DNA of 64,000 nucleotides from Leptotrichia sp. oral taxon 847 (GCF_001553645.1 NZ_CP014231.1:1426001-1490000), one strand, 5' to 3'; positions 28,101 to 37,873 are shown, counted from the stretch's first letter. Notes: generated by a model from the sequence alone, not told the origin. Numbers and translations: made by a program.

Positions 28101-31100
28101 ACTTGATATGAGTTCAAGTAGTTCAGCAGCTTCAAATGCTGAAACACAAATAAATCTTGCTGGAGGTTCTACTGTAAATGCAGACAGAACAGACGCTGGA
28201 AACGGAGCAGTAGGATTATTTATAAACTATGGAAAAGTTCATACTGATCCATCAGCTACAATAAATGTTGAACAATTAACAACAAACCCTCATAATGACA
28301 GTGCTGTAGGTATTTATGCAGTAAATGGTTCAGATGTAAACAATGAAGGTACTGTAAATGTTGGTGGAAATAGTTCGATTGGATTATTAGGATTGGCGTA
28401 TAGAGAAGATGCGACTACCGGGGCACCAAAAGTAAATGAATTTGGAGGAAAACCTGGTGAAGGAACGATTAACGTTGTAAATAAAGGTAATGTTACATTG
28501 GATGGAACTACATCTTATGGAATTTATGTGAAAAATAATAATTCAGCAGGAACAAAAGCTACTGCTACTGGAACAAATACAGGAAGTGGAGTGTTAACTT
28601 TATCCGGAGATAAGTCTATCGGAATGATAGGAGATAAAGCAACATTGACAAATGATGCAGGTGCAAAAATCAATATGACAGGACAAGAACAAGTTGGAAT
28701 GTTTGCAAATAATAGTTCATCATTAATAAACAATGGAGAAATTAATTTGGCGACTTCGACAGGTTCAATTCCAAGTGTTGGAATTTACACTGATGATGTT
28801 GCTACAGATATTACGAATAATGGTAAGATTACTGGTGGAAATAAAAACTACGGTATTTTTGGTAAAACAGTAACTCATGGTTCGACTGGAGAAATTACAG
28901 TTGGAGATGAAGGTGTTGGAATTTATTCGACAGAAGGAAATATTACATTGAATTCAGGTTCTAAAATAAATGTTGGAGCGAATGAAGCAGTTGGAGTATT
29001 TACTACTGGAACAGCAGGAAGAACGATAAATGCTGATACGAATATGACAATTGGGGATTCTTCATTTGGTTATGTAATTAAAAATACAGGAACAACAAAC
29101 TTAACTACAAATGGAACTGCAACATTAGGAAATGAAGCGAAATTTATTTATTCAAATAATAAAGATATAACAGTAACAAATAATGTTCCATTAACTTCAA
29201 CAGGAAATAACACTTACGGAATTTATTCTGCAGGAACAGTAACAAATAATGCAGATATTGATTTTGGAAGAGGAACAGGAAGTGTAGCAGTTTATGCAAT
29301 TGATGGAGGAACTGCTAGAAATGCTGCAGGAAAAACAATTACAGTAAGTGGAAGTAATTTATCAGCAACTCCAGTTCCAGAATATGGAATGGGAATGGCT
29401 ACTTCTAATGGAACAATTATAAATGATGGAACAATAAAAGTGGCTCTTGATGAAGGAATTGGAATGTTTGCTTCAGGAAGTGGTTCAAAAGCAATAAATA
29501 ATGGTACAATTGAATTAAGCGGAAAAAATACAAAAGGAATGTATGTTGATAATAACGCAGTAGGAGAAAACTGGGGAATTATTAAAACAGTTCCAACAGC
29601 AAATAATGATGGTATCTTAGGTGTAGTTGCCACAGGTGGTGGAGTAATTAAAAACTATGGACAAATTATTGTAGATGGACCTAATAATAAAGCTGGATAT
29701 CTTGGTTCTACAGGAACTTTCTCAAATGAAACTAGTGGAGGTACAACAGGAACTGTTACAAATACTGGTGGAGCCGAAGGAGTTGTAAGAAAATCTGGAA
29801 GTCCTACAGGTAAAACAGTAGCAGGAATAGAAATTATAGCACCAGCAGGAGCAACTTCAGCTACAATTAAAATAAATGGTTCAGTTGTAACACCAACTTA
29901 TGTTGACACAAATGCAAAAACTAGTACACCAAGTACAGTATCAGTTACTTCTCCAAGTGGAGCAACAACAATTGTTGATTTAGGAGCAACTGGTTTAGGA
30001 AGTATTCCAACAAATGAACAAGTTGGTTCATTAGGAATGTACATTGATACATCAGGAGTAAACTACACACATCCAATTGTAGGAGTTAATAATCTTAAAG
30101 GATTACAAAAAGTTGACTTGTTATTTGGTAATGAAGCAGCTAGATACACTGGCAGTAAAGTAATTGAAGTTGGTAGCAACATAATTGATCCGTATAATTC
30201 AATGATTTTAAGTATGGCAACTGCAGGAACTGGAACTAAATTTGCATTAAGTGCTGGAAGTTTGACATGGTTTGCAACTGCAACACAAAATTTATCAACA
30301 GGTGCTTTAGGAAAAGTTTATCTAGTTAAAATACCTTATACAGCTTTCGCTCAAGATAAAAATACATACAATTTCTTGGATGGATTAGAACAAAGATACG
30401 GAGTAGAAACTAGCGGAAGAGAAAAAGATTTATTCAATAAATTGAATGATTTAGGAAAAGGAGAAGCTCACATTTTAGCACAAGCAATTGATGAAATGAA
30501 AGGTCATCAATATGGAAATGTGCAACAAAGAATTAATGAAACTGGAAATGTGTTAGACAAAGAATTTAATTATTTGCAAAGTGAATGGAGAAATCCTACT
30601 AAAAATAATAATAAAATTAAAGTATTTGGTATAAGAAATGAATATAATACTGATTCTGCTGGAATTTATGATTACACAAGTAATGCGACTGGAGTAGCTT
30701 ATGTTCATGAAAATGAAACAGTTAAACTTGGAAATAAATCAGGATGGTATGCAGGAGCTGTAAATAATTATTACAAACTTAAAGATATAAGTAGATCAAG
30801 AGAAAACCAAACTATGTTAAAAGCTGGAATCTTTAAAACAATGTCGCCATATATGGATCATAACGGTTCATTACAATGGACAATTGCTGGAGATGTATTC
30901 GCAGGTAAAAATGAAATGAAACGTAGATTCTGGATTGTAGATGATACTTTTGATGCAAAATCTGATTATTATTCATATGGAGCTGCGTTCAAAACAGATT
31001 TAGGATACGATATCAGAACATCTGAAAGAACTCATTTGAGACCTTACGGAGCATTAAAAATGGAATATGGAAGATTTACTGACATTAAAGAAGACGAAGG

Positions 31101-31452
31101 ACAAGTTAGATTGGAAGTAGATGGAAACAATTACTTCTCAGTTAAACCAGAAGTTGGATTAGAATTCAAATACGTTCAACCAGTAGCAGTTAAATCACAA
31201 TTATCAGTTGGATTAACAGCTGCTTACGAAAATGAATTAGGAAAAGTAAACAGAACAAACAAAGCAAGAGTAAGATACACAAATGCTGATTGGTATGAAT
31301 TGAGAAGCGAAAAAGAAGACAGAAGAGGAAACGGTAAATTCGACTTTAATTTAGGTATAGACAACACTAGATTCGGAGTAACTGTAAATGCAGGATACGA
31401 CACTAAAGGCAACAATGTAAGAGGTGGACTAGGACTTAGATTAATTTACTAG
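25111..31452 (+). CDS. Giant autotransporter adhesin, intact
   Basis: 2,113 residues, type V secreted surface protein. The N-terminus has a long basic leader (residues 1-25), a hydrophobic signal segment (IAFLLTGMVMLGVSNLTFSA, about 32-50) and a short coiled coil (about 52-95), the autotransporter-associated N-terminal domain of Leptotrichia. A low-complexity beta-helix passenger fills residues to about 1,830, and a C-terminal beta-barrel ends GLGLRLIY. The ribosome site is GAAAGG. It is a homologue of the broken gene at 1-6184, most similar in the barrel. Adhesion is inferred from the family. The long poly-T promoter suggests switchable expression. Confidence 0.93.
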   Translation: MESNNLKQLKKDLKAFAKRVKDFKYTESALIAFLLTGMVMLGVSNLTFSAQDEITAQTKQINSSISDIRQQFKRARAENNKLLRDTNLELIQLMEQGDQVVKSPWKSWQYGANTFLNEWKGTYKGHGDKTGNVKYKRNAGLGKYNYQATEGKYGTTSIGLRNAMERPVEIQVDASLRTLSIDKPAPTFVPTTPSGGLPPFEPRVIAAPNLPKTPDNPKITVLDPPDLSFNGTGFGQPSSPKTNQSLLYVENYRTYNTTTPVFVTYGASNTKTMTGGSVTVTKDDGSTGTTLVSGTGSYDKNHPYFINDAADHSSTINGNYDITRATDSGPGTLYFVSLNPYEVGHNSSSDGVYNFAGNLTLHGHNNPSSGSLLLGFEHQLLANNGGGSGHFTNVENGTVTSILKNTGNITLQDGYNLVGIQIDTEYSSGSNGYFRKQPQTINDGTITINSQNSIGIDYGKYYDASPNTKLTVGNINVNGKNNYGFRMKAYNGESSSSGGTVGMDYYDKTDITGGTGKKITVKGTKNVGVSIAQGTHSGDPLSRVTGLNILVGGTGNVGFLRNSQGNNTNHNVMNLDATKMSNIAFDSDATESALIRSDKDEIKLDQDITVGSIGTKNTLLQAGKQGTVRLGSGRTITSTSSDEFYGMTAGSFPTTGAGTSGAKIINDGTLTIGGNKSIAMAIDTGNTGEHNGTITYTGNNASAIFNKGTFTAAGTSNTTISGDGNVGIYNKGTMHLNGTVGMILKNGSTGIFSDGGTVTSAPNKVTISIDDTAIPAGTSKGVAVYARNGAIVDLQGSNLTVKGGASGVVSEGAGTSLNLSNSKIDYDGDGYGVYNANGGTVNLLNATLTLRGNSVGFQKDLSAPGSITTTGMHINVFSNDATVMNLRNATGPLNLLGLDSNLATLVGLAPGSINNTDPLGTTYNGYKLASIDGLNTYEINKDLDKSLAVTGADADVDTFVKKLLVQRAILNVQAGKTVTANLNSSDLTATGMKGVVGLDMSSSSSAASNAETQINLAGGSTVNADRTDAGNGAVGLFINYGKVHTDPSATINVEQLTTNPHNDSAVGIYAVNGSDVNNEGTVNVGGNSSIGLLGLAYREDATTGAPKVNEFGGKPGEGTINVVNKGNVTLDGTTSYGIYVKNNNSAGTKATATGTNTGSGVLTLSGDKSIGMIGDKATLTNDAGAKINMTGQEQVGMFANNSSSLINNGEINLATSTGSIPSVGIYTDDVATDITNNGKITGGNKNYGIFGKTVTHGSTGEITVGDEGVGIYSTEGNITLNSGSKINVGANEAVGVFTTGTAGRTINADTNMTIGDSSFGYVIKNTGTTNLTTNGTATLGNEAKFIYSNNKDITVTNNVPLTSTGNNTYGIYSAGTVTNNADIDFGRGTGSVAVYAIDGGTARNAAGKTITVSGSNLSATPVPEYGMGMATSNGTIINDGTIKVALDEGIGMFASGSGSKAINNGTIELSGKNTKGMYVDNNAVGENWGIIKTVPTANNDGILGVVATGGGVIKNYGQIIVDGPNNKAGYLGSTGTFSNETSGGTTGTVTNTGGAEGVVRKSGSPTGKTVAGIEIIAPAGATSATIKINGSVVTPTYVDTNAKTSTPSTVSVTSPSGATTIVDLGATGLGSIPTNEQVGSLGMYIDTSGVNYTHPIVGVNNLKGLQKVDLLFGNEAARYTGSKVIEVGSNIIDPYNSMILSMATAGTGTKFALSAGSLTWFATATQNLSTGALGKVYLVKIPYTAFAQDKNTYNFLDGLEQRYGVETSGREKDLFNKLNDLGKGEAHILAQAIDEMKGHQYGNVQQRINETGNVLDKEFNYLQSEWRNPTKNNNKIKVFGIRNEYNTDSAGIYDYTSNATGVAYVHENETVKLGNKSGWYAGAVNNYYKLKDISRSRENQTMLKAGIFKTMSPYMDHNGSLQWTIAGDVFAGKNEMKRRFWIVDDTFDAKSDYYSYGAAFKTDLGYDIRTSERTHLRPYGALKMEYGRFTDIKEDEGQVRLEVDGNNYFSVKPEVGLEFKYVQPVAVKSQLSVGLTAAYENELGKVNRTNKARVRYTNADWYELRSEKEDRRGNGKFDFNLGIDNTRFGVTVNAGYDTKGNNVRGGLGLRLIY

Positions 31453-31595
31453 AAGACTAGTTACCGTAATAAAAATGGTTTAAATTATTAGTCATAATAT
31501 AAAACAAAGAAATAACTCTTTTTAGATTTAAAAAATCTATATTAGAGTTATTTTTTTTTAAAAAAGTATTGACTTTAAAGAAAAATGGGGTATAA
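31420..31595 (+). repeat. 176-base perfect direct repeat, copy 2
   Basis: Identical to 6152-6327. It contains the adhesin end, its terminator and the -35 and most of the -10 of the ulaG promoter. Confidence 0.95.
31511..31559 (+). terminator. Rho-independent terminator after adhesin
   Basis: Same hairpin as 6243-6291: AATAACTCT/AGAGTTATT stem with a nine-T run. Confidence 0.85.
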
Positions 31596-31620
31596 CAATA
31601 GTGTTAACAATATGTAAACA
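31569..31620 (+). promoter_or_regulatory. ula operon promoter with candidate operator
   Basis: TTGACT (31569-31574), 16-base spacer, TATAAC (31591-31596). At the expected start of transcription lies TGTTAACA-ATA-TGTAAACA (31602-31620), a dyad matching in seven of eight positions per half. It falls just outside the duplicated block, so it belongs to ula. Confidence 0.65.
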
Positions 31621-31672
31621 ATAAAGTTTATTGAAAACAAAATATATTATAAAAATTTAGGAGGAATTAACT

Positions 31673-32764
31673 ATGAGTAAAGTAAGTGAAATCACAAGAG
31701 AAAGCTGGATTTTATCGACATTCCCTGAATGGGGAACTTGGTTGAATGAAGAAATTGAAAATGAAGTAGTTCCTGAAGGAAACTTCGCTATGTGGTGGTT
31801 AGGTTGCGTTGGTGTCTGGATTAAAACTCCAGGGGGAGCAAATATCTGTATGGACTTATGGTGTGGAAGAGGAAAAAACACTAAAAAAGTTAAAGATATG
31901 GTAAGAGGACATCAAATGGCCAATATGGCAGGAGTTAGAAAATTACAGCCAAACTTAAGAGCTCAACCAATGGTATTAGATCCATTTGCAATCAATGAAT
32001 TGGACTACGTGTTAGTATCTCACTATCACAGTGATCACATCGACCCTAATATAGCGGCAGCAGTTATAAACAATCCTAAATTAAATCACGTTAAATTTGT
32101 AGGTCCTTGGCACTGTGCTAGAATTTGGAAAGAATGGGGAGTGCCTGAAGACAGGATTATTACAGTAAAACCAGGAGATACAGTTGAAATAAAGGACGTT
32201 AAAATTCACGCATTGGATTCATTTGATAAAACTTGCTTAGTTACACTGCCTGTTGAAGGCGCTGAAGAACAAGGTGGGGAATTACACGGATTATGTCCAT
32301 CTGATGAAGAAATGGGAAGAAAAGCAGTTAATTATGTATTTGAAACTCCTGGCGGAACAATTTATCATGGTGCAGATTCACATTATTCAATTAATTTTGC
32401 AAAACACGGAAAACAATTTGATATAGATGTTGCATTAAACAACTATGGAGAAAACCCAGTTGGTATTGCCGATAAAATGACTTCAGTTGATTTACTAAGA
32501 ATGGCTGAATGCTTGAGAACAAATGTTATTATTCCTGTTCACTACGATATTTGGACAAACTTTATGGCAAGTACAGATGAAATTTTGGCTTTGTGGAGAA
32601 TGAGAAAAGATAGACTTCAATATAAATTCCATCCGTTTATTTGGGAAGTTGGAGGAAAATACGTTTACCCACAGGATAAAAACTTAATCGAATACCATCA
32701 TCCAAGAGGATTTGATGATTGCTTTGAACATGAACCAAACGTTCAATTTAAATCAATACTATAA
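31673..32764 (+). CDS. ulaG: L-ascorbate-6-phosphate lactonase UlaG
   Basis: 363 residues, metallo-beta-lactamase fold. Metal-ligand motif HYHSDHIDP (HxHxDH) and downstream histidines ([13 protein letters not shown]) are visible, and the length is that of the enterobacterial enzyme. It opens L-ascorbate 6-phosphate, the product of the UlaABC import, to 3-keto-L-gulonate 6-phosphate in the cytoplasm. The ribosome site is AGGAGG. It is the first gene of a seven-gene ascorbate operon. Confidence 0.95.
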   Translation: MSKVSEITRESWILSTFPEWGTWLNEEIENEVVPEGNFAMWWLGCVGVWIKTPGGANICMDLWCGRGKNTKKVKDMVRGHQMANMAGVRKLQPNLRAQPMVLDPFAINELDYVLVSHYHSDHIDPNIAAAVINNPKLNHVKFVGPWHCARIWKEWGVPEDRIITVKPGDTVEIKDVKIHALDSFDKTCLVTLPVEGAEEQGGELHGLCPSDEEMGRKAVNYVFETPGGTIYHGADSHYSINFAKHGKQFDIDVALNNYGENPVGIADKMTSVDLLRMAECLRTNVIIPVHYDIWTNFMASTDEILALWRMRKDRLQYKFHPFIWEVGGKYVYPQDKNLIEYHHPRGFDDCFEHEPNVQFKSIL

Positions 32765-32787
32765 TTAAGTGAGTTAAGTAAAATAAG

Positions 32788-32846
32788 TCCTTATGGTTAG
32801 TCTATTAACTGATAAATTTAGCAAAAACTCTGATCATAAGGATATT
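32788..32846 (+). promoter_or_regulatory. Intercistronic hairpin between ulaG and ulaA
   Basis: TCCTTATGGTTAG (32788-32800) pairs with CTGATCATAAGGA (32830-32842) over 13 positions with two G-U pairs. The following T run is poor, so processing or partial termination is more likely than a full stop. Confidence 0.55.
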
Positions 32847-32899
32847 TTCTAATTAGATGGTTTTATATAAAACAGATATAAAGCGAAAGGATGAAAGTT

Positions 32900-34432
32900 A
32901 TGAATATACTTTATACTATAGGAACATTTTTTGCCAATAATATTTTGACAAAACCACAGTTCTTTGTTGGGTTATTGGTATTTGTTGGATATTTATTTTT
33001 AGGGAAAAAAATATATGAAGCTGTTGGTGGATTTATAAAGGGAACAGTTGGATATATGATATTAAATGTTGGTGCAGCAGGGCTAGTTGTAACATTTAGA
33101 CCTATCTTAGCGGCATTAAAAACAAAATTTAATCTGGATGCAGCGGTAATCGATCCGTATTTCGGATTACAGGCAGTAACAGAAGGATTGAAAAAACACA
33201 ATTTAATTGATAATACAATGATGGTATTATTAATCGGATTTATAGTAAATATTATTTTAGTTTTATTAAGAAAATTTACAAAATTGAGAACATTGTTTAT
33301 AACAGGTCATATTATGCAGCAACAAGCATCAACAGCATTATGGATTGCAGTGGTAAGTTTTGTTCTGACAAATAAAGCTAATCCTGGATTGGCAGTTCTT
33401 TTAGCAGGAATTTTTGCAGGAGTTTACTGGTCAGTAGCAACAAACTTGACAGTTGAACCTACTCAAAGATTGACAGGAAATGCGGGATTTGCAATAGGAC
33501 ACCAACAAATGTTCGCAATTTGGTTTGTAGATAAAATAGCTCCCAAAATTGGAAATCCTAAGAAAAAATTAGATGATATTAAATTGCCAAAATGGTTGTC
33601 AATATTACACGATGATATTATTTCTACAGGATTGATTATGATTATATTTTTTGGTGCAATTATGTTATTATTAGGACCAGATTTCTTTACAGCAAAATTA
33701 GGAAAATGTGTAGTTGAAGCAGGAAAACAAATTTGTCCAATCAAAAATCCTAATGGAGTTTCTCCTAATCCTATGGTTAGCGCATTTGATGGAAAAAAAG
33801 AATGGTTTGGAACATATGTAATTTCAACAACATTAGCATTTGCAGTTTATTTAACAATATTAAAAACAGGAGTTAGAATGTTCGTATCTGAACTAACTAC
33901 ATCGTTCCAAGGTATTTCAAATAAAATATTGCCTGGTTCTTTTCCAGCAGTTGACTGTGCGGCATCTTATGGATTTGGATCTCCAAGTGCAGTATTATTT
34001 GGTTTCTTAGCAGGATTGATTGCTCAATTTATATCAATTGCAGGATTACTAATATTCAAATCACCAGTATTTATTATAACAGGATTCGTTCCAGTGTTCT
34101 TTGATAACGCAACAATAGCTGTTTATGCAGAAAAACGTGGAGGAGCTAGAGCGGCATTGATTTTATCAGCATTGTCAGGATTTTTACAAGTAGTACTAGG
34201 TGCTGTAGCAGTTTCAATCTTCCAAATGAAAGGTTTAGGAGGATGGCATGGAAACATTGACCAAAGTACAATTTGGTTGGTACAAGGCGGATTTATGAAA
34301 TATTTAGGATACATCGGATATGCAATAGTAATTATTACAATGTTAATTATTCCTCAATTACAATTTAAAAAAGCAAAAGATGCAGATACATATTTTGAAG
34401 GATTAGTTCAATTGGAAGATGAAGATTGCTAA
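32900..34432 (+). CDS. ulaA: PTS ascorbate transporter subunit IIC (UlaA)
   Basis: 510 residues, polytopic membrane protein of the UlaA/SgaT class, with about eleven hydrophobic segments. Family segments KLRTLFITGHIMQQQAS and GHQQMFAIWF are recognisable. It imports L-ascorbate, phosphorylated in transit by IIB and IIA. The ATG at 32900 is preferred over 32891 because AAAGG lies directly before the earlier codon, leaving no spacing. Confidence 0.93.
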   Translation: MNILYTIGTFFANNILTKPQFFVGLLVFVGYLFLGKKIYEAVGGFIKGTVGYMILNVGAAGLVVTFRPILAALKTKFNLDAAVIDPYFGLQAVTEGLKKHNLIDNTMMVLLIGFIVNIILVLLRKFTKLRTLFITGHIMQQQASTALWIAVVSFVLTNKANPGLAVLLAGIFAGVYWSVATNLTVEPTQRLTGNAGFAIGHQQMFAIWFVDKIAPKIGNPKKKLDDIKLPKWLSILHDDIISTGLIMIIFFGAIMLLLGPDFFTAKLGKCVVEAGKQICPIKNPNGVSPNPMVSAFDGKKEWFGTYVISTTLAFAVYLTILKTGVRMFVSELTTSFQGISNKILPGSFPAVDCAASYGFGSPSAVLFGFLAGLIAQFISIAGLLIFKSPVFIITGFVPVFFDNATIAVYAEKRGGARAALILSALSGFLQVVLGAVAVSIFQMKGLGGWHGNIDQSTIWLVQGGFMKYLGYIGYAIVIITMLIIPQLQFKKAKDADTYFEGLVQLEDEDC

Positions 34433-34558
34433 AAAATTTAAAGATTTAAATAATGTAAGAAAAAGTTAAAAATAATAAAAAATATAAGAAAAGAGAATAA
34501 AATAATAAAGTATATTTCGTAGAAGGAATAAAAATTTTAAGAAGGAGAAGTGAGTTAA

Positions 34559-34837
34559 ATGAAAGTATTAGCAGTGTGTGGAAGTGGAATGGGAACAAGT
34601 ATGATTATGAAATTAAAAGTAAGTCAATTATTTCAAAAGTTAGGAGTGCAGGCTGATGTAAATTCTTGTAGTTTAGGTGAAGCAAAATCAGGACTTTCAA
34701 ACTACGATTTAGTTTTGGCGTCAACTCATATTGTACCCGAATTAAAAGCAGGACCAAAAACAAAAATAATCGGACTTCAAAATTTACTTGACAACAAAGA
34801 ATTGGAAGCAAAATTAAAAGAAAACGGAATTGTATAA
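34559..34837 (+). CDS. ulaB: PTS ascorbate transporter subunit IIB (UlaB)
   Basis: 92 residues, a cytoplasmic IIB domain. The phosphocysteine lies in the P-loop-like VCGSGMGTS near the N-terminus. It carries phosphate from UlaC to ascorbate bound by UlaA. GGAGAAG upstream serves as ribosome site, and it lies 126 bases after ulaA. Confidence 0.93.
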   Translation: MKVLAVCGSGMGTSMIMKLKVSQLFQKLGVQADVNSCSLGEAKSGLSNYDLVLASTHIVPELKAGPKTKIIGLQNLLDNKELEAKLKENGIV

Positions 34838-34843
34838 AATGTG

Positions 34844-34876
34844 AGCTGTCTTAAAGTAAATTTTAAGGCAGCTTTT
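34844..34876 (+). terminator. Weak terminator or processing hairpin between ulaB and ulaC
   Basis: AGCTGTCTTAAA (34844-34855) pairs with TTTAAGGCAGCT (34862-34873), with one G-T pair, and is followed by only four T. It may reduce expression of downstream genes. Confidence 0.6.
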
Positions 34877-34924
34877 AGCTAAAAAATAAATTTAGTTTTT
34901 ATAAATTATTTTGGAGGAAAAACT

Positions 34925-35380
34925 ATGACTTTAAAAGAATCATTGAAAGAAAATAATTCAGTTGTGCTAAAACAGAAAGCTGATACTTGGCAAGAAGCCA
35001 TAAAAATTTGCATGGCTCCGTTAGTGAAAAGTGGAGCAGTAAAATCAGACTATGTGGATGCGATTATTAAAAGAACTAAAGAATTAGGGCCTTTTTATAT
35101 ACTTGCACCAGGACTAGCAATGCCACACGAAAGACCAGAATGTGGGGTAACAAAAAATTCATTTAGCTTTATAACTTTAGAAGAACCAGTAGTTTTTGAT
35201 GATGGACAACAAGTAGATATACTAATAGGACTTGCTGCTGAAAATGCAGATGTTCACAACGGGGAAGCCATTCCACAAATCGTTATGCTTTTTGAAGAAG
35301 AAGACATATTTGATAAAATTAGAGCAGCAGAAAAATCGGAAGATATTTACAAAATCATTGATAATGCTGTAAATTCTTGA
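34925..35380 (+). CDS. ulaC: PTS ascorbate transporter subunit IIA (UlaC)
   Basis: 151 residues, IIA of the mannitol/fructose fold. The phosphorylated histidine is in LAMPHERPE. It receives phosphate from HPr and passes it to UlaB. The ribosome site is GGAGG. Confidence 0.93.
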   Translation: MTLKESLKENNSVVLKQKADTWQEAIKICMAPLVKSGAVKSDYVDAIIKRTKELGPFYILAPGLAMPHERPECGVTKNSFSFITLEEPVVFDDGQQVDILIGLAAENADVHNGEAIPQIVMLFEEEDIFDKIRAAEKSEDIYKIIDNAVNS

Positions 35381-35487
35381 TTTTAAATAAAAATTTATAA
35401 AAATTATGGATTAATACAAAAATATATATTATATAAATGACCCAGAATAACGATTATTAATTTCAAAAATACGAGGAGGAAATTATT

Positions 35488-36147
35488 ATGGCAAGACCAT
35501 TATTACAAGTGGCATTGGACCATTCAGACTTAAAAGGAGCAATAAAAGCGGCAGTTTCAGTAGGAGATGTAGTTGATGTTATTGAAGCTGGGACTGTTTG
35601 TCTGTTGCAAGTTGGAAGTGAATTAGTGGAAGTTTTAAGAAATTTATTTCCAGAAAAAACAATAGTTGCAGACACAAAATGTGCTGATGCAGGTGGGACA
35701 GTTGCTAAAAATAATGCTGAAAAAGGAGCTGACTGGATGACTTGTATTTGCTGTGCAACAATTCCTACGATGAAAGCAGCTTTGAAAGCAATAAAAGAAG
35801 TAAGAGGCGACAAAGGTGAAATTCAAGTTGAACTGTATGGAGACTGGACTTACGAACAAGCACAGCAATGGCTAGATGCAGGAATTAGTCAAGCTATTTA
35901 TCATCAAAGTAGAGATGCACTACTTGCAGGAGAAACTTGGGGAGAAAAAGATTTGAACAAAGTAAAAAAATTAATTGAAATGGGATTTCGAGTTTCAGTA
36001 ACAGGAGGATTAAGTACTGATACATTAAAATTGTTTAAAGGAGTAGATGTATTTACATTTATTGCAGGAAGAGGAATTACTGAAGCAAAAGATCCAGCGG
36101 CAGCAGCTCAAGCGTTTAAAGATGAAATTGCTAGAATTTGGGGATAA
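35488..36147 (+). CDS. ulaD: 3-keto-L-gulonate-6-phosphate decarboxylase (UlaD)
   Basis: 219 residues, OMP-decarboxylase-like TIM barrel. LLQVALDHSDL at the start and VADTKCADAGG (the metal/phosphate DxK-D pattern) are characteristic. It converts 3-keto-L-gulonate 6-phosphate to L-xylulose 5-phosphate. The ribosome site is GAGGAGG. It lies 107 bases after ulaC. Confidence 0.94.
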   Translation: MARPLLQVALDHSDLKGAIKAAVSVGDVVDVIEAGTVCLLQVGSELVEVLRNLFPEKTIVADTKCADAGGTVAKNNAEKGADWMTCICCATIPTMKAALKAIKEVRGDKGEIQVELYGDWTYEQAQQWLDAGISQAIYHQSRDALLAGETWGEKDLNKVKKLIEMGFRVSVTGGLSTDTLKLFKGVDVFTFIAGRGITEAKDPAAAAQAFKDEIARIWG

Positions 36148-36284
36148 TTTTTTTGATGATGAATCGGAATGTTTGGACTGTTAATTTTAAAAATTAATCA
36201 GTAGTTATTTGAATGTAAAAGAAAAATAGTTCACGTTATGTTTTATTTTACAAAAGAAAAAATTTGAAAATAAATGAGGATAAT

Positions 36285-37172
36285 ATGAGAGATTTAGATA
36301 AGTTAAATTTAGGAATTTATGAAAAAGCACTTCCAAAAGATATTGACTGGATTGAAAGAATAAAATTGGTAAAAGAGTGCGGATATGATTTTGTGGAAAT
36401 TTCTATTGACGAAACTGATGAAAGACTTGCAAGACTTGACTGGTCAGACGAAAAAATAAATAGAATTCATAAGGCACTGATTGATACTGGTGTCAGAATC
36501 CCTTCGATGTGTTTTAGCGGGCACAGAAGATTTCCAATGGGAAGTATAAATCCAAAAACTCGTGAAAAAGCGATGGAATTGATGAAAAAAGCGATAATTT
36601 TTTCAGATAAAATGGGAATTAGAACGATTCAAATGGCAGGATACGATGTTTATTACGAGCCAGACGGACAAACTGGAAGTGAAAAGACGAAGAAATATTT
36701 TATTGAAAACTTGAAAAAAGCGACTGAATGGGCAGCTTCTTATAATGTAACCTTGTCAATTGAAATAATGGACCATCCATTTATCAATTCGATTACAAAA
36801 TATATGGAATTTGATAAAACAATAAATTCACCTTGGTTAAAGGTGTATCCTGATGTTGGAAATTTGACTGCATGGCCGGAAAATGATACTTTGCACGAGT
36901 TGGAATTGGGGATGAAAGAGGCGGTTATTACAGGTATTCATTTGAAAGATACATTAGCTGTAACTGATACATTTCCTGGAAAATTTAAGGAAGTTCCATT
37001 TGGAGAAGGGTGCGTTGACTTTCCAAAGGTGTTTGCGAAATTGAAAGAGTTGAATTATAAAGGTCCGTTTTTGATTGAAATGTGGACTGAAAAATCAGAT
37101 GATCCGATTGCTGAAGTGAAAAAGGCGAAAGAATGGATGTTAGACAAGATGAAACAAGGAGGATTTATCTAA
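36285..37172 (+). CDS. ulaE: L-xylulose-5-phosphate 3-epimerase (UlaE)
   Basis: 295 residues, AP-endonuclease-2-type TIM barrel with metal ligands suggested by [27 protein letters not shown] and FLIEMW. It makes L-ribulose 5-phosphate. The ATG at 36285 follows GAGGA; the longer frame would begin with a TTG at 36264 without a ribosome site. Its TAA overlaps the ulaF start codon. Confidence 0.93.
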   Translation: MRDLDKLNLGIYEKALPKDIDWIERIKLVKECGYDFVEISIDETDERLARLDWSDEKINRIHKALIDTGVRIPSMCFSGHRRFPMGSINPKTREKAMELMKKAIIFSDKMGIRTIQMAGYDVYYEPDGQTGSEKTKKYFIENLKKATEWAASYNVTLSIEIMDHPFINSITKYMEFDKTINSPWLKVYPDVGNLTAWPENDTLHELELGMKEAVITGIHLKDTLAVTDTFPGKFKEVPFGEGCVDFPKVFAKLKELNYKGPFLIEMWTEKSDDPIAEVKKAKEWMLDKMKQGGFI

Positions 37173-37873
37173 TGTTGGAAAAATTAAAAGAAAAAGTGTT
37201 CAAGGCAAATCTAGAGTTGCCCAAACATGGATTAGTGTTATTTACTTGGGGAAATGTTAGTGCTATTGACAGGGAAAAAGGGCTAGTAGTAATTAAACCA
37301 AGCGGTGTTGATTATGAGACAATGAAAGCAGAAGATATGGTTGTAGTAGATTTGGATGGAAATGTAGTAGAAGGAGACTTAAATCCATCATCAGACACTC
37401 CAACTCACTTGGAATTTTATAAAGCGTTCCCAAATATTGGTGGAGTTGTTCACACACATTCGACAAATGCTGTGATATGGGCTCAAGCAGGTAGAGATAT
37501 TCCAGCATACGGAACTACTCACGGAGATTATTTTTATGGACCAATTCCATGTACCAGAAAGATGACGCCTAAAGAAATAGCTGGAGAATACGAAAAAGAA
37601 ACTGGTACAGTTGTAATTGAAACGTTTAGAAAAAGAAATATTGATCCTGACATGGTTCCAGCGGTATTAGTGCAAAGTCATGGACCGTTTACTTGGGGAA
37701 AAGATGCTAAAGAAGCGGTTCATAATTCGGTAGTACTTGAAGAATTATCAAAAATGGCATTGTTTACTGAGAAAGTAAATAAAGATGTAGATTCTATGCA
37801 ACAAGAATTACTTGATAAACATTTCTTGAGAAAACATGGAGCCAATGCTTATTATGGACAAAAGAAAAAATGA
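37172..37873 (+). CDS. ulaF: L-ribulose-5-phosphate 4-epimerase (UlaF)
   Basis: 233 residues, class II aldolase fold. TWGNVSA and the zinc motif HTHSTNA, with GTTHGDYF and a later QSHGPFTWG, mark the family. It gives D-xylulose 5-phosphate for the pentose phosphate pathway and ends the ascorbate route. It starts inside the ulaE stop (TAATG), with GGAGG upstream, so the pair is translationally coupled. Confidence 0.94.
   Translation: MLEKLKEKVFKANLELPKHGLVLFTWGNVSAIDREKGLVVIKPSGVDYETMKAEDMVVVDLDGNVVEGDLNPSSDTPTHLEFYKAFPNIGGVVHTHSTNAVIWAQAGRDIPAYGTTHGDYFYGPIPCTRKMTPKEIAGEYEKETGTVVIETFRKRNIDPDMVPAVLVQSHGPFTWGKDAKEAVHNSVVLEELSKMALFTEKVNKDVDSMQQELLDKHFLRKHGANAYYGQKKK

Noticed and set aside
31602-31620. 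Catabolite-responsive (cre) site for ula
   Set aside because: The dyad lacks the central CG of cre sequences.
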